Assembly: GCF_001718795.1 (NCBI RefSeq)
Contig: NZ_CP013435.1
Coordinates: 2,480,001-2,544,000, forward strand
Length of the DNA stretch: 64,000 nt
Direction: 5' to 3'
DNA from: Burkholderia latens
Lineage (GTDB): Bacteria > Pseudomonadota > Gammaproteobacteria > Burkholderiales > Burkholderiaceae
The position numbers and the translations under genes were made by a program. The notes under the pieces were generated by a model, which saw only the letters and a list, made by a program, of their open reading frames with translations, did no database searches and was not told the DNA's origin. This document shows, piece by piece, positions 1 to 9,478 of this stretch (its first letter is position 1; every line of letters starts with the position of its first letter).

Positions 1-1
1 C

Positions 2-364
2 CCGCTGCTGAACGTCGTGCCGTTTCTCGGCTACCTGACCGACGGCTGGATCGGCGCGCTGCTCGCAACCGCTGCGCTGTTCATTCCGTCGGGGTGCCTC
101 GTCGTGTTCGCGCAGCACCATCTGTTCCGGCTCAAGCGCCATTCGCGCTTCGAGCACGGGATGCGGCTGTTGCGCGCGGCGACGACCGGCTTCCTCGTCG
201 TCGCCGTGGTGAAGATCCTGCACCGCGAGCCGGCCGATCCGGTTTATTGGCTCACGGGCGCGTTCGCGACGCTGTGTTTCGCGCGCTTCAGGCTGCCCGT
301 GTATGCGGTCTACGGCGCGGTCGCAATCGCGTGCGGCGCGTGGCTGTGGGCGGTCGCGCACTGA
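2..364 (+). CDS. Probable chromate transporter, C-terminal part
   Basis: Only the last 120 or so codons are in the window, and the frame is open from the first bases. The visible part is hydrophobic, with about three to four membrane segments, a FIPSG motif and a short basic cytoplasmic loop (FRLKRH). The FIP/FLP element followed by a hydrophobic run resembles the C-terminal half of ChrA-type chromate transporters, which move chromate across the inner membrane. That is a pattern judgement from a fragment. Another polytopic carrier remains possible. The gene ends in TGA and converges with the PACE gene 76 bp downstream. Confidence 0.45.
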   Translation, partial: PLLNVVPFLGYLTDGWIGALLATAALFIPSGCLVVFAQHHLFRLKRHSRFEHGMRLLRAATTGFLVVAVVKILHREPADPVYWLTGAFATLCFARFRLPVYAVYGAVAIACGAWLWAVAH

Positions 365-440
365 GGCCGGTCGCAGGCGCACGCAGCGGCACAGCCGCGC
401 ACGCCGTCACAGGCCCGCGTTGACCGCGGCCGCATGCTCC

Positions 441-887
441 TTAGCCAGCTTGCACCGCGACGCGGCGCGCGATCCACCGGGCGCGCAGCGCGTCGTACGC
501 GAGGTTGAAGCAGAACGTGTAAGGCAGGAAGAACAGCACGATGCCCAGGTCGAGCAGCAGCGCTTCGACGAGACTCACGTTCAGCCACCACGCGGCGAGC
601 GGCACCACCATCGCGACGAGGCCGAGCTCGAATACGACCGCGTGCGCGATCCGCATGCCGAGCGTGCGCGTGAGGCCCGCGCGCCGTTCAAAGCGATCGA
701 ACAGCGTGTTGAACGTCATGTTCCACGCCATCGCGATCAGCGACACCATCACCGTCAGCACGCCGACGTGCGACACCGGCATGTCGAGCAGCCACGCGCC
801 GATCGGCGCGCACAGCGCGATCGCAAGCAGCTCGAACGTCAGCGCATGGACGAGGCGTTCTGTCACCGTTTTGTTCGCATGTTTCAT
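441..887 (-). CDS. PACE family efflux transporter
   Basis: A 148-residue inner-membrane protein with four predicted helices, built as two related halves (about residues 8-65 and 77-135). This is the 'bacterial transmembrane pair' layout of PACE proteins such as AceI. The WNMTFN..FDRFE motif after helix 2 and the YTFCFNL..D motif near the C-terminus match the family. Glu19 (LTFEL) aligns with the proton-coupling Glu15 of AceI. PACE proteins are proton-driven exporters of biocides such as chlorhexidine and of short-chain diamines. A LysR gene lies divergent 126 bp away, the arrangement known for AceI/AceR, so local control is likely. The substrate cannot be told from sequence. Confidence 0.9.
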   Translation of the reverse strand: MKHANKTVTERLVHALTFELLAIALCAPIGAWLLDMPVSHVGVLTVMVSLIAMAWNMTFNTLFDRFERRAGLTRTLGMRIAHAVVFELGLVAMVVPLAAWWLNVSLVEALLLDLGIVLFFLPYTFCFNLAYDALRARWIARRVAVQAG

Positions 888-970
888 CGTTCCCTCCGAT
901 TCATGTGCAGTTCGCGCTTGACACGAACGATGCCGTCATTCTGATCGGTGTAACTGCGCGCATCCAGTTT

Positions 971-996
971 GTTATCATCGGTTTTACCGATATAAC
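971..996. promoter_or_regulatory. Inverted repeat between PACE and LysR genes, probable LysR operator
   Basis: ATCGGT-TTT-ACCGAT is a perfect inverted repeat at 977-991. The flanks GTTAT and ATAAC extend the symmetry with one inserted base. It lies 18 bp before the LysR ATG and about 85 bp upstream of the PACE start. A TTGACA hexamer on the plus strand begins near 918. LysR regulators bind imperfect dyads of this size in divergent promoters, so this is the best operator candidate. Binding itself is inferred. Confidence 0.6.
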
Positions 997-1013
997 GCGA
1001 TGAGGCTCACCCT

Positions 1014-1898
1014 ATGCGCCATGCTCCGGAAGCGCTGGTTGCATTCGCCGAAGCCGCGCTGCTCGGCTCGTTCACGGCCGCCGCACGCAAGCTGGGCAAG
1101 CGCCAGTCGACGGTGTCCGAGGCGATCGCCAATCTCGAGATCGATCTCGGCGTGCAGTTGTTCGACCGGTCGACGCGCACGCCGACGCTCACCGATGCCG
1201 GCCGCGCGCTGCTGCCGCAGGTGCAGCGCGCGCTCGAGGCCGGCGCCGCGATCGACCGCACGGCCGCACGGCTCGCGCAGGGCGAGGAAGCGCGGCTGAC
1301 GCTGGTGGTGTCCGATACGTACCAGTCGAAGCGTTACGAGGAAACGTTGATGGCGCTCGAGCAGCGCTTTCCGGCGCTCGAGCTCGAATGCCAGATCGCC
1401 GAGCACGAAGACGTGCTCGACCTGATCCAGCAGGGCCGCGCGCAACTCGGGCTGATGGCCGCGCGCGCGGCCTACCCGCCCGATATCGGTGCGGCAACGG
1501 TCGCGGAGGAATCGGAGATCGGCCTGTTCGTGGGCCGCACGCACGCGCTCGCCGAATACGGCGACGCCGAAGTGCCGCATGCGGCGCTGCGCGATGCACG
1601 CGAGTTGCGTCTGATTACGTACGTGAAACCGGAGGACCAGACCGCCGACGACCGGATCGTAGTCGGCACGCAGCGCTGGCTCGCGCCGAGCTATCTGATG
1701 CTGCTGGAGATGGCAGTGCTCGGGTTCGGGTGGGCCGAGTTGCCGCGCTGGATGGTCGAGCACTTCGCGCGCGATCGCCTGAGCGAGCTGCGCGCGCGAG
1801 GCTGGCCGCGCCGCGTGCGCGTGGACGCGGTGTGGTCGCGCAACCGGCCGCTCGGCCCGGCCGGCGCGTGGCTGCTCGACGCGATGCTGGCCGCGTAG
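1014..1898 (+). CDS. LysR family transcriptional regulator, divergent from PACE pump
   Basis: A 294-residue LysR regulator of normal family length. The N-terminal winged helix-turn-helix (about residues 5-62) contains AAARKLGKRQSTVSEAIANL and the usual LTDAGRALL end of the DNA-binding domain. A periplasmic-binding-protein-like effector domain follows to about residue 290. The divergent position next to a PACE transporter mirrors AceR/AceI of Acinetobacter, where the LysR protein activates the pump in response to its substrate. By analogy this protein probably controls the gene at 441-887. The inverted repeat just ahead of its start suggests autoregulation. The effector is unknown. Confidence 0.9.
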   Translation: MRHAPEALVAFAEAALLGSFTAAARKLGKRQSTVSEAIANLEIDLGVQLFDRSTRTPTLTDAGRALLPQVQRALEAGAAIDRTAARLAQGEEARLTLVVSDTYQSKRYEETLMALEQRFPALELECQIAEHEDVLDLIQQGRAQLGLMAARAAYPPDIGAATVAEESEIGLFVGRTHALAEYGDAEVPHAALRDARELRLITYVKPEDQTADDRIVVGTQRWLAPSYLMLLEMAVLGFGWAELPRWMVEHFARDRLSELRARGWPRRVRVDAVWSRNRPLGPAGAWLLDAMLAA

Positions 1899-1962
1899 CG
1901 GCGCGCGACATCGCGCGGGCCGCGGGCGCCGATCGGCGCCGGGCCCCGGAACGAACCGGCGC

Positions 1963-2421
1963 TCAGAAGCCGCGCGACAGCACGGCCGCGCCGATCGTCA
2001 CGACGCCGAGCACGAGATTGACGACCACCAGCAGGCGCACCGTATTCACGGCGCGCGCGCCGTCCGGCCAGTTCTGCGCCTGCACCGCACGGCGGATCCG
2101 CGGGAACAGCGCGAAGCGGATATGACCGAAGATCAGCATCATCACGACACCGAGCCCGGCCATCGCATGCAGCGACCACGTTGCATGCGCGCCGCCGAAC
2201 GCGGTGAGCAGGAACCCGCCGGACAGCAGGATCACGATCACCGCGCCCGACACCCAGTTGAAGAAGCGGCCGAACACGCCCTCGATCAGCGGCAGCCGAA
2301 GCTGTGGCGTCAGGTCCGACAGCGCCGGCCGCAGGCAGAAGTTCGCGAAGACCATCCCGCCCACCCACACGGCGACGGCCAGCAGATGAAGAAACAGCGC
2401 GACGGCAACAGCGTGGGACAT
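1963..2421 (-). CDS. CopD-like small integral membrane protein
   Basis: About 152 residues with four hydrophobic helices. The LHLLAVAVWVGGMVF segment and the HAMAGLGVVMMLIFGHI segment carry His residues inside helices, as in the CopD/YphA-type membrane domain. Larger family members act in copper transfer across the inner membrane. This short version contains only the CopD core, so a copper role is inferred and weak. The ATG at 2421 is chosen over a TTG 30 bp upstream because AGGA precedes it at suitable spacing. It lies alone, convergent with the LysR gene, and does not appear to form an operon with parC. Confidence 0.7.
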   Translation of the reverse strand: MSHAVAVALFLHLLAVAVWVGGMVFANFCLRPALSDLTPQLRLPLIEGVFGRFFNWVSGAVIVILLSGGFLLTAFGGAHATWSLHAMAGLGVVMMLIFGHIRFALFPRIRRAVQAQNWPDGARAVNTVRLLVVVNLVLGVVTIGAAVLSRGF

Positions 2422-2629
2422 GGCGGCAATCCTGTTATGGGTTGAAGGCAACGATCGGCCGCGTCGTGCGCGGTCTCGAGCGACGTTCGACCGACCCGCT
2501 GCCGCTCGGTTCAGGGACCTGGCGGCATTTCACAATATTTTGCAAGTTCCGTACGACGGCGCCACCGTCGCTCGCCGCAATACGTCGCGAGAAAGACGAA
2601 GGCCGCACGCCGCCGAAGCGGACGCGGGG

Positions 2630-4951
2630 TCAGCCGAGGAGCGGACGCAGCTCGTTGACGACCTTCAGCTTCGTTTCCGGCGCACGCCCCTTGCGTGCAC
2701 GCTTGCCGATGTGCGGCGCGAGCCCCGCATACGACAGCGTTTCGTCCTGCACCTTGCCGCCGCGGCCCGTGCCGATCAGCACGACGCCGGCCGGGTCGAT
2801 CGCGAGCGCCTGCACGAGCGTTTCCTTGTCGTCGAGCGCCATCAGGATCACGCCGCGGCCGCCGCCGGACAGCGTCTTCATCTCGTCCATCCCGAACACC
2901 AGCAGGCGGCCGCCGCTCGACAGACACGCGACCTGCGTCGCATTCGGCAGCACCGGCATCGGCGCAAGCGGCACAGCACCCGCATCGATCGTCATGAACG
3001 ACTTGCCGGCCTTCACACGGCTCACCATGTCGCCGACCTTGGCGAGGAACCCGAAGCCGTTGCTCGACGCGAGCAGCAGCTGCTGATCGGCCGGCGCTGC
3101 GTAGTAATGCATCAGGTGCGAGCCCGATTCGAGCTCGATCAGCGACGTGACCGGCACGCCGTCACCGCGGCCGCCCGGCAGCACCGACACGTCGACCGAA
3201 TACACGCGCCCGCTGCTGCCCCACGCGATCAGGCGATCGGGCGTGCGGCACTGGAATGCCGCGTACAGGCTGTCGCCGGCCTTGAACGAGAAGCCGGCCG
3301 GATCAAGGCCGTGGCCCTTCAGCGCGCGCACCCAGCCCTTCTGCGACACGACCACCGTAACCGGCTCGTCGACGACCTTCGCCTCGAAGGTCGCGCGCTT
3401 TTCCTGCTGGATCAGCGTGCGGCGATCGTCGCCGTACTGTTTCGCGTCGGCCTCGATCTCCTTGATCATCAGCCGCTTCATCGCGCTTTCGTTCGCGAGC
3501 AGCTCTTCGAGCTTCGCCTTCTCGTCGCGCAGCGCCTCGAGCTCCTTCTCGATCTTGATCTTCTCGAGCCGCGCGAGCTGGCGCAAACGGATTTCGAGGA
3601 TGTCTTCCGCCTGGCGGTCGGTGAGGCCGAACGCGCCGATCAGCGCGGCTTTCGGCTCGTCGGACTCGCGGATGATGCGGATCACCTCGTCGATGTTCAG
3701 GAAGACGATCATCCGCCCTTCGAGGATATGGATCCGATCGTCGACCTTCGCGAGACGATGGCGGCAGCGGCGCGTCATCGTCAGCTGGCGGTACTTCACC
3801 CACTCGTCGAGAATCGTCAGCAGCCCCTTCTGGCCCGGCCGGCCGTCGGCGCCGATCATCACGAGGTTCAGCGTCGCGTTCGATTCGAGGCTCGTGTACG
3901 CGAGCAGCGTGTTCACGAATTCCGTCTGGTCGATCGTGCGCGACTTCGGCTCGAACACGAGCCGCACCGCCGCTTCCTTGCCCGACTCGTCGCGCACCGC
4001 GTCGAGCAGGTCGAGCATCGCCTTCTTCGTGTTCAGCTGCTCGGGCGTCAGCGTCTTCTTGCCGAGCTTGAGCTTCGGGTTGGTCAGTTCCTCGATTTCC
4101 TCGAGCACCTTCTGGCCCGACGTGTTCGGCGGCAGCTCTGTGACGACCAGCTGCCACTGACCGCGCGCGAGATCCTCGATCTTCCAGCGCGCGCGCACCT
4201 TCAGGCTGCCGCGGCCGGTTTCATAAGCCGCCGCGATTTCAGCGTCGCTCGAGATGATCTGGCCGCCGCCCGGGAAGTCCGGGCCGGGGATCAGGTTCAT
4301 CAGCTCCGCGTGCGTGAGCTTCGGATTGCGGATCAACGCGACTGCCGCCGCCGCGACCTCGCGCAGATTGTGCGACGGGATTTCGGTGGCAAGGCCGACC
4401 GCGATGCCCGACGCGCCGTTCAGCAGCACGAACGGCATGCGGCTCGGCAGCGTCTTCGGCTCCTCGAACGAGCCGTCGTAGTTCGGCATGAAGTCGACCG
4501 TGCCCTGGTCGATCTCGTCGAGCAGCAGCTTCGAGATCGGCGTGAGCCGGGCTTCGGTATACCGCATCGCCGCCGCGCCGTCGCCGTCGCGCGAGCCGAA
4601 GTTGCCCTGCCCGTCGATCAGCGGGTAGCGCAGCGAGAAGTCCTGCGCGAGACGCACGAGCGCGTCGTACGCCGACTGGTCGCCGTGCGGGTGGTATTTA
4701 CCGAGCACGTCGCCGACCACGCGCGCCGACTTCACCGGCTTCGCGTCGGGGCCGAGGCCCATTTCGTTCATCGCGAACAGGATCCGGCGCTGCACCGGCT
4801 TCTGGCCGTCGCACACGTCGGGCAGCGCGCGGCTCTTCACGACGCTGACCGCGTAGCTGAGGTACGCCTGCTCCGCGTAGTTGCCGAGCGTCAGCGCATC
4901 GGTGTCCGGTGCGTCGGAGCCGGCGAAGAGATCGGAAGTATTGTCGTCCAT
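2630..4951 (-). CDS. parC: DNA topoisomerase IV subunit A
   Basis: 773 residues, the normal length for beta-proteobacterial ParC. The subunit cleaves and rejoins DNA and, with ParE, decatenates daughter chromosomes. The breakage-reunion domain occupies about residues 25-490. The catalytic tyrosine is Tyr131 in MRYTEARL, preceded by the [13 protein letters not shown] segment. A coiled tower region follows ([16 protein letters not shown]), then a beta-pinwheel C-terminal domain. The quinolone-resistance region reads [11 protein letters not shown]: the position equal to E. coli Ser80 is Gln92, the next Ser is kept as Ser93, and E. coli Glu84 is Asp96. The gene follows parE with a 69-bp gap on the same strand, so the two are probably cotranscribed. 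Confidence 0.98.
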   Translation of the reverse strand: MDDNTSDLFAGSDAPDTDALTLGNYAEQAYLSYAVSVVKSRALPDVCDGQKPVQRRILFAMNEMGLGPDAKPVKSARVVGDVLGKYHPHGDQSAYDALVRLAQDFSLRYPLIDGQGNFGSRDGDGAAAMRYTEARLTPISKLLLDEIDQGTVDFMPNYDGSFEEPKTLPSRMPFVLLNGASGIAVGLATEIPSHNLREVAAAAVALIRNPKLTHAELMNLIPGPDFPGGGQIISSDAEIAAAYETGRGSLKVRARWKIEDLARGQWQLVVTELPPNTSGQKVLEEIEELTNPKLKLGKKTLTPEQLNTKKAMLDLLDAVRDESGKEAAVRLVFEPKSRTIDQTEFVNTLLAYTSLESNATLNLVMIGADGRPGQKGLLTILDEWVKYRQLTMTRRCRHRLAKVDDRIHILEGRMIVFLNIDEVIRIIRESDEPKAALIGAFGLTDRQAEDILEIRLRQLARLEKIKIEKELEALRDEKAKLEELLANESAMKRLMIKEIEADAKQYGDDRRTLIQQEKRATFEAKVVDEPVTVVVSQKGWVRALKGHGLDPAGFSFKAGDSLYAAFQCRTPDRLIAWGSSGRVYSVDVSVLPGGRGDGVPVTSLIELESGSHLMHYYAAPADQQLLLASSNGFGFLAKVGDMVSRVKAGKSFMTIDAGAVPLAPMPVLPNATQVACLSSGGRLLVFGMDEMKTLSGGGRGVILMALDDKETLVQALAIDPAGVVLIGTGRGGKVQDETLSYAGLAPHIGKRARKGRAPETKLKVVNELRPLLG

Positions 4952-5020
4952 CTGTATTCCGTATTCGTAACTGACATGAGGCCAGGCCGGGCGCGATGCC
5001 CGGCCGCGCGGATTCCCGGC

Positions 5021-7003
5021 TTAGATATCCGCTTCGACGTCGTTGCCCTTTTCCTCGAGCCAGCCGCGCCGCGCGGCCGCCTCGCCCTTGCCCATCAGCA
5101 TCGTCATCCGCGCGACCGTCGCCTCGTAGTCGAGCTCGCCGAGCTTGACCGGCATCAGGCGGCGCGTGTCGGGGTTCATCGTCGTGTCCCACAGCTGCTC
5201 CGCGCTCATTTCGCCGAGCCCCTTGAAGCGGCTGATGCTCCACTGCGTTTCACGCACGCCGTCCTTGCGCAGCTTGTCGAGCGTCGCCTCGAGTTCGCCT
5301 TCGTCGAGCGCGTAGAGCTTCTGCGCGGGCTTCTTGCCGCGCGCGGGCGCGTCGACGCGGAACAGCGGCGGGCGCGCGACGTACACGTGGCCGCGCTCGA
5401 TCAGCTGCGGAAAATGCTTGAAGAACAACGTGAGCAGCAGCACCTGGATGTGCGAGCCGTCGACGTCCGCGTCCGACAAGATGCAGATCTTGCCGTAGCG
5501 GAGATTCGACAGGTCGACGGTGTCGTCCGGGCTGTGCGGATCGACGCCGATCGCGACCGAAATGTCGTGCACCTCGTTGTTTGCGAACAGGCGATCGCGC
5601 TCGGTTTCCCACGTGTTCAACACCTTGCCGCGCAGCGGCAGGATCGCCTGATATTCCTTGTCGCGGCCCATCTTCGCGGAGCCGCCCGCCGAGTCGCCCT
5701 CGACGAGGAACAGTTCGTTGCGCGCGATATCTTCCGTCTCGCAGTCGGTCAGCTTGCCGGGCAGCACCGCGACGCCCGAGCTCTTGCGCTTCTCGACCTT
5801 CTGGCCCGCGCGCGTGCGCGCCTGAGCCTGCTTGATCACGAGTTCCGCGAGCTTCTTGCCGTGCTCGACGTGCTGGTTCAGCCACAGTTCGAGCGCCGGA
5901 CGCGAGAACGACGACACCAGCTTCACCGCGTCGCGGCTGTTCAGGCGTTCCTTGATCTGCCCCTGGAACTGCGGATCGAGCACCTTCGCGGACAGCACGA
6001 ACGACACGCGCGCGAACACGTCTTCCGCGAGCAGCTTCACCCCCTTCGGCTGCAGGTTGTGCAGTTCGACGAAGCTCTTCACCGCCTGGTAGAGACCGTC
6101 GCGCAGGCCCGACTCGTGCGTGCCGCCCGCCGGAGTCGGGATCAGGTTCACGTACGACTCGCGCACGAGCGAGCCTTCCTCGCTCCACGCGACGACCCAC
6201 GACGCGCCCTCGCCTTCGGCGAAGGTTTCGTCGGCCGATCGTGCATCGGCAAAGCGCTCGCCTTCGAACAGCGGAATCAGCAGCTCGCTGCCGTTCATCT
6301 CGTCGAGCAGATAACCACGCAGGCCGTCGTCGTATTTCCACGTCTGGCGCTCGCCGGTCTTCTCGTTGACGAGCACGACTTCCACGCCCGGCAGCAGCAC
6401 GGCCTTCGAGCGCAGCAGCCGTTGCAGTTCGCCAAGCGGCAAGTTCGGCGAGTCGAAGTATTTCGGATTCGGCCACACCTGCACGCGCGTGCCGGATTTC
6501 TTCTCGCCGCGGCCCGCGGCCTGCGTCGCCAGCGGCTTTACGACGTCACCGTCGGCGAAGCCGAGTTCGGCGATCTTGCCGTCGCGCCAGACCGTCACGT
6601 CAAGGCGCGTCGCCAGCGCATTGGTGACCGACACGCCGACGCCATGCAGGCCGCCCGAGAACGTGTACGCGCCGCCGGCCGCCTTGTCGAACTTGCCGCC
6701 CGCATGCAGACGCGTGAATACGATCTCGACGACGGGCACCCCTTCCTCCGGGTGCATCCCGAACGGAATGCCGCGGCCGTCGTCCTCGACCGACACCGAC
6801 TGATCGGCGTGCAGCGTGACCGTGATCTGCTTGCCGTAGCCGCCGAGCGCCTCGTCCGACGCGTTGTCGATGACTTCCTGAATGATGTGCAGCGGGTTTT
6901 CGGTACGGGTGTACATGCCGGGCCGCTGCTTGACCGGCTCGAGACCCTTGAGCACCTTGATCGATGCTTCGCTATAGGCCGCGCTGGGCTTCTTCGTTGA
7001 CAT
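5021..7003 (-). CDS. parE: DNA topoisomerase IV subunit B (ATPase)
   Basis: 660 residues. The N-terminal GHKL ATPase carries IIQEVIDNASDEAL (residues 40-53, with the metal-binding Asn) and DDGRGIP. A transducer domain and a TOPRIM domain follow, with VEGDSAGGSAKMGRD, LPLRGKVLN and SDADVDGSHI, which provides the acidic Mg2+ ligands. ParE drives strand passage by ATP hydrolysis with ParC. The length and the lack of a GyrB-type insertion fit ParE rather than GyrB, and the ParC neighbour settles it. DnaA-box-like sequences lie 30-65 bp upstream of the start. Confidence 0.98.
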   Translation of the reverse strand: MSTKKPSAAYSEASIKVLKGLEPVKQRPGMYTRTENPLHIIQEVIDNASDEALGGYGKQITVTLHADQSVSVEDDGRGIPFGMHPEEGVPVVEIVFTRLHAGGKFDKAAGGAYTFSGGLHGVGVSVTNALATRLDVTVWRDGKIAELGFADGDVVKPLATQAAGRGEKKSGTRVQVWPNPKYFDSPNLPLGELQRLLRSKAVLLPGVEVVLVNEKTGERQTWKYDDGLRGYLLDEMNGSELLIPLFEGERFADARSADETFAEGEGASWVVAWSEEGSLVRESYVNLIPTPAGGTHESGLRDGLYQAVKSFVELHNLQPKGVKLLAEDVFARVSFVLSAKVLDPQFQGQIKERLNSRDAVKLVSSFSRPALELWLNQHVEHGKKLAELVIKQAQARTRAGQKVEKRKSSGVAVLPGKLTDCETEDIARNELFLVEGDSAGGSAKMGRDKEYQAILPLRGKVLNTWETERDRLFANNEVHDISVAIGVDPHSPDDTVDLSNLRYGKICILSDADVDGSHIQVLLLTLFFKHFPQLIERGHVYVARPPLFRVDAPARGKKPAQKLYALDEGELEATLDKLRKDGVRETQWSISRFKGLGEMSAEQLWDTTMNPDTRRLMPVKLGELDYEATVARMTMLMGKGEAAARRGWLEEKGNDVEADI

Positions 7004-7033
7004 AGGCGCTGAATTTCGTCATTCATCGGGACG

Positions 7034-7068
7034 TTTTCCACATCTCGTGTGGATAACGTCGTGGACAA
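7034..7068. promoter_or_regulatory. DnaA-box-like inverted repeat upstream of parE
   Basis: TTTTCCACA (7034-7042) faces TGTGGATAA (7048-7056). Read on the minus strand the second is TTATCCACA, a perfect DnaA box, and the first differs at one base. A third, weaker match (CGTGGACAA, 7060-7068) follows. They sit within 65 bp of the parE start codon, where the promoter or leader must be. This is a sequence match only. DnaA control of parE here is inference. Confidence 0.45.
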
Positions 7069-7288
7069 AACGTTGAGTTCCGTAAAAAAGCGAATCGAAA
7101 CAACGGTGTGCGTGGACTGCTCCGAAAGCGGGCGCGCAGCGTGCGCAGCGCGGCCCGGGACGCGCGGTATTTTACTGGTTCCGCGTGGCGTGCCATCGCA
7201 ACATCGCCGAATCGTCGAGATCGTCGAACGCCGCCCGCCGAGCGGGGCGGCCGAACGGCGCGCCGGCGTGCGCGGCCGGCGCCGGGCG

Positions 7289-9238
7289 TCAGACCGGCTT
7301 GCGCTTCGCCTCGAGCGTTTCCCACCGCTCGAGCGCGGCGAGCAACTCGTCGTCGATTGCCGCGAACCGCTCGGTCAGGCGCGTGCCTTCTTGCGGATCC
7401 TTCGCGAAGATCGAGCCGTCCTCGAGTTGCGCGTTGATCGTTTTCTGTTCTTCCTCGAGCGCGGCAATCTTTTCCGGCAGCGCGTCGAGTTCGCGCTGCT
7501 CGTTGAACGACAGCTTCACCGTGCGCTGCGCATTGCGGCCGGCTGCGCCTTTCGCCGCGTCTTCCTTGACCGGCGCCGCTTCCTTGACTGCGCGCTTCGC
7601 CGCTTCCTGCTGCGCGATCTGCTGCGAACGCTCGCTCTGGATCTGCCAGTCGGTGAAGCCGCCGACGTATTCGCGCCACTTGCCGTCGCCCTCGGCCGCG
7701 ATCACCGACGTGACGACGTTGTCGAGGAACGCGCGATCGTGGCTGACGAGCAGCACCGTGCCGTCGTAGTCGGCCAGCAGCTCTTCGAGCAGTTCGAGCG
7801 TCGGGATGTCGAGGTCGTTGGTCGGTTCGTCGAGCACCAGCACGTTGGCCGGGCGCGCGAACAGGCGCGCGAGCAGCAGCCGGTTGCGTTCGCCCCCCGA
7901 CAGCGACTTCACCGGCGAGCGCGCGCGTTCCGGCGCGAACAGGAAGTCGCCGAGATAGCTCATCACGTGCTTGCGCACGCCGCCGATCTCGACCCATTCG
8001 CTGCCGGGGCTGATCGTATCGGCGAGGCTCTTTTCCTGGTCGAGCTGCGCGCGCATCTGGTCGAAATACGCAACCTGCAGGTTCGTGCCCGTGCGCACCG
8101 TGCCGGCATCGGGCTGCAGCTCGCCGAGGATCAGCTTGAGCAGCGTGGTCTTGCCGGCGCCGTTCGGGCCGACGAATCCGATCTTGTCGCCACGCATGAC
8201 CGTCGTCGAGAACGTATCCACGACCGTGCGGTCGCCATAGCGCTTCGTCACGTCAGTCAGCTCCGCGACGATCTTGCCTGACTTCTCGCCCTGCGCGACG
8301 TCGAGCTTCACGTTGCCTTGCGCGTTGCGGCGCTCCGCGCGCTCGTTGCGCATTTGCACGAGCCGCGCGATGCGGCCCACGCTGCGCGTGCGGCGCGCCT
8401 CGACGCCTTTGCGGATCCACACTTCCTCCTGCGCGAGCAGCTTGTCGAACTTCTCGTTTTCCACGCGTTCGATTTCGAGCTGCTGCGCCTTGCGCGTCTG
8501 GTACGCGGAGAAATTGCCCGGGTACGACAGCAGCCGGCCACGATCGAGTTCGACGATGCGCGTCGCGACGCGATCGAGGAATGCGCGATCGTGGGTGATG
8601 AACAGCAGGCCCGCGCGCTGCGCGACGAGCAGTTCTTCCAGCCAGCGGATACCGTCGAAGTCGAGGTGGTTGGTCGGTTCGTCGAGCAGCAGCACATCCG
8701 GCTGCAGCACCAGCGCGCGCGCCAGCGCGACGCGCTTCTGCATCCCGCCCGACAGCGCGTCGACTTGCGCGTCGCCGTCCGTCAGGCCGATCTGCGCGAG
8801 CGTCATCGACACGCGCGTGCGCCAGTTCCACGCATCGTGCGCGTCGAGCGTCGATTGCAGCGCGTTCATCCGCGCGAGCAGCGCGTCGTGCTCGGCGCCT
8901 TCCGGCGTTTCCGCGAGGCGGTGCGCGATCGAATCGTACTCTTCGAGCACCTCGCGCGTATGCGCGAGCCCAGACGCCACCGCGTCGAACACCGTCGCGC
9001 CTGGTTCGAATTCGGGCTCCTGCGGCACGTAGACGGTCACGAGCTCCTGTTGACGCGTAATCAGCCCGTCATCCGGCTTCGCAAGCCCGGCGACGATCTT
9101 CAGCAGCGACGACTTGCCCGCACCGTTGCGGCCGATCAGGCCGACGCGCTCGCCGGCCTCCAGCGAGAAGTCCGCGTGATCGAGCAACGCGACGTGACCG
9201 AACGCGAGTTGCGCGCCGGTAATGGAATAAAGCGACAT
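7289..9238 (-). CDS. ABC-F family ATP-binding protein (Uup/YheS-like)
   Basis: 649 residues with two ABC ATPase cassettes and no membrane domain. Cassette 1 has GRNGAGKSSL, LSGGMQKRVALARAL and LLLDEPTNHLD. Cassette 2 has GPNGAGKTTL, LSGGERNRLLLARLF and LVLDEPTNDLD. The linker is charged and helical, and a C-terminal Glu/Lys-rich coiled coil of about 80 residues follows. This is the ABC-F layout. Members act on ribosomes or, for Uup, on branched DNA intermediates, and the C-terminal coiled coil points to the Uup branch. The ATG at 9238 (MSLYSIT) starts exactly at the first cassette; an in-frame extension to 9337 looks non-coding. It is monocistronic. Confidence 0.92.
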   Translation of the reverse strand: MSLYSITGAQLAFGHVALLDHADFSLEAGERVGLIGRNGAGKSSLLKIVAGLAKPDDGLITRQQELVTVYVPQEPEFEPGATVFDAVASGLAHTREVLEEYDSIAHRLAETPEGAEHDALLARMNALQSTLDAHDAWNWRTRVSMTLAQIGLTDGDAQVDALSGGMQKRVALARALVLQPDVLLLDEPTNHLDFDGIRWLEELLVAQRAGLLFITHDRAFLDRVATRIVELDRGRLLSYPGNFSAYQTRKAQQLEIERVENEKFDKLLAQEEVWIRKGVEARRTRSVGRIARLVQMRNERAERRNAQGNVKLDVAQGEKSGKIVAELTDVTKRYGDRTVVDTFSTTVMRGDKIGFVGPNGAGKTTLLKLILGELQPDAGTVRTGTNLQVAYFDQMRAQLDQEKSLADTISPGSEWVEIGGVRKHVMSYLGDFLFAPERARSPVKSLSGGERNRLLLARLFARPANVLVLDEPTNDLDIPTLELLEELLADYDGTVLLVSHDRAFLDNVVTSVIAAEGDGKWREYVGGFTDWQIQSERSQQIAQQEAAKRAVKEAAPVKEDAAKGAAGRNAQRTVKLSFNEQRELDALPEKIAALEEEQKTINAQLEDGSIFAKDPQEGTRLTERFAAIDDELLAALERWETLEAKRKPV

Positions 9239-9478
9239 GGGGAGACGGCGAAGAGAGAAATCGGAAGCGCCCATTGTACCGGTGGCGGACGCCTGCGCCG
9301 GGTTGGCCGGATGGGCTAGGCCAGTATGCGCTTCCATTCGTGCCGAGTTGGTGCCCGGCGGGGGCGGCTGCGCGCATGCTGCGGATGGTGTCGGCGCCGC
9401 GCGCGGCGGTGTGGCGCGGTGTCGTGCACGGGCGTCCGGCCGCTGCTTCCGGCTGGGCGCCCGCAGCTGCAGTGGTGC

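Noticed and set aside
2420..7000. Very long plus-strand open frame (about 1,500 codons) opposite parE-parC
   Set aside because: It is antisense to two conserved genes, Arg/His/Leu-rich throughout and has no ribosome site. High GC leaves few stop codons in this frame.
7060..7068. Replication origin near parE
   Set aside because: There are only two good DnaA boxes, no AT-rich unwinding region, and no dnaA, dnaN, parA or repA nearby.
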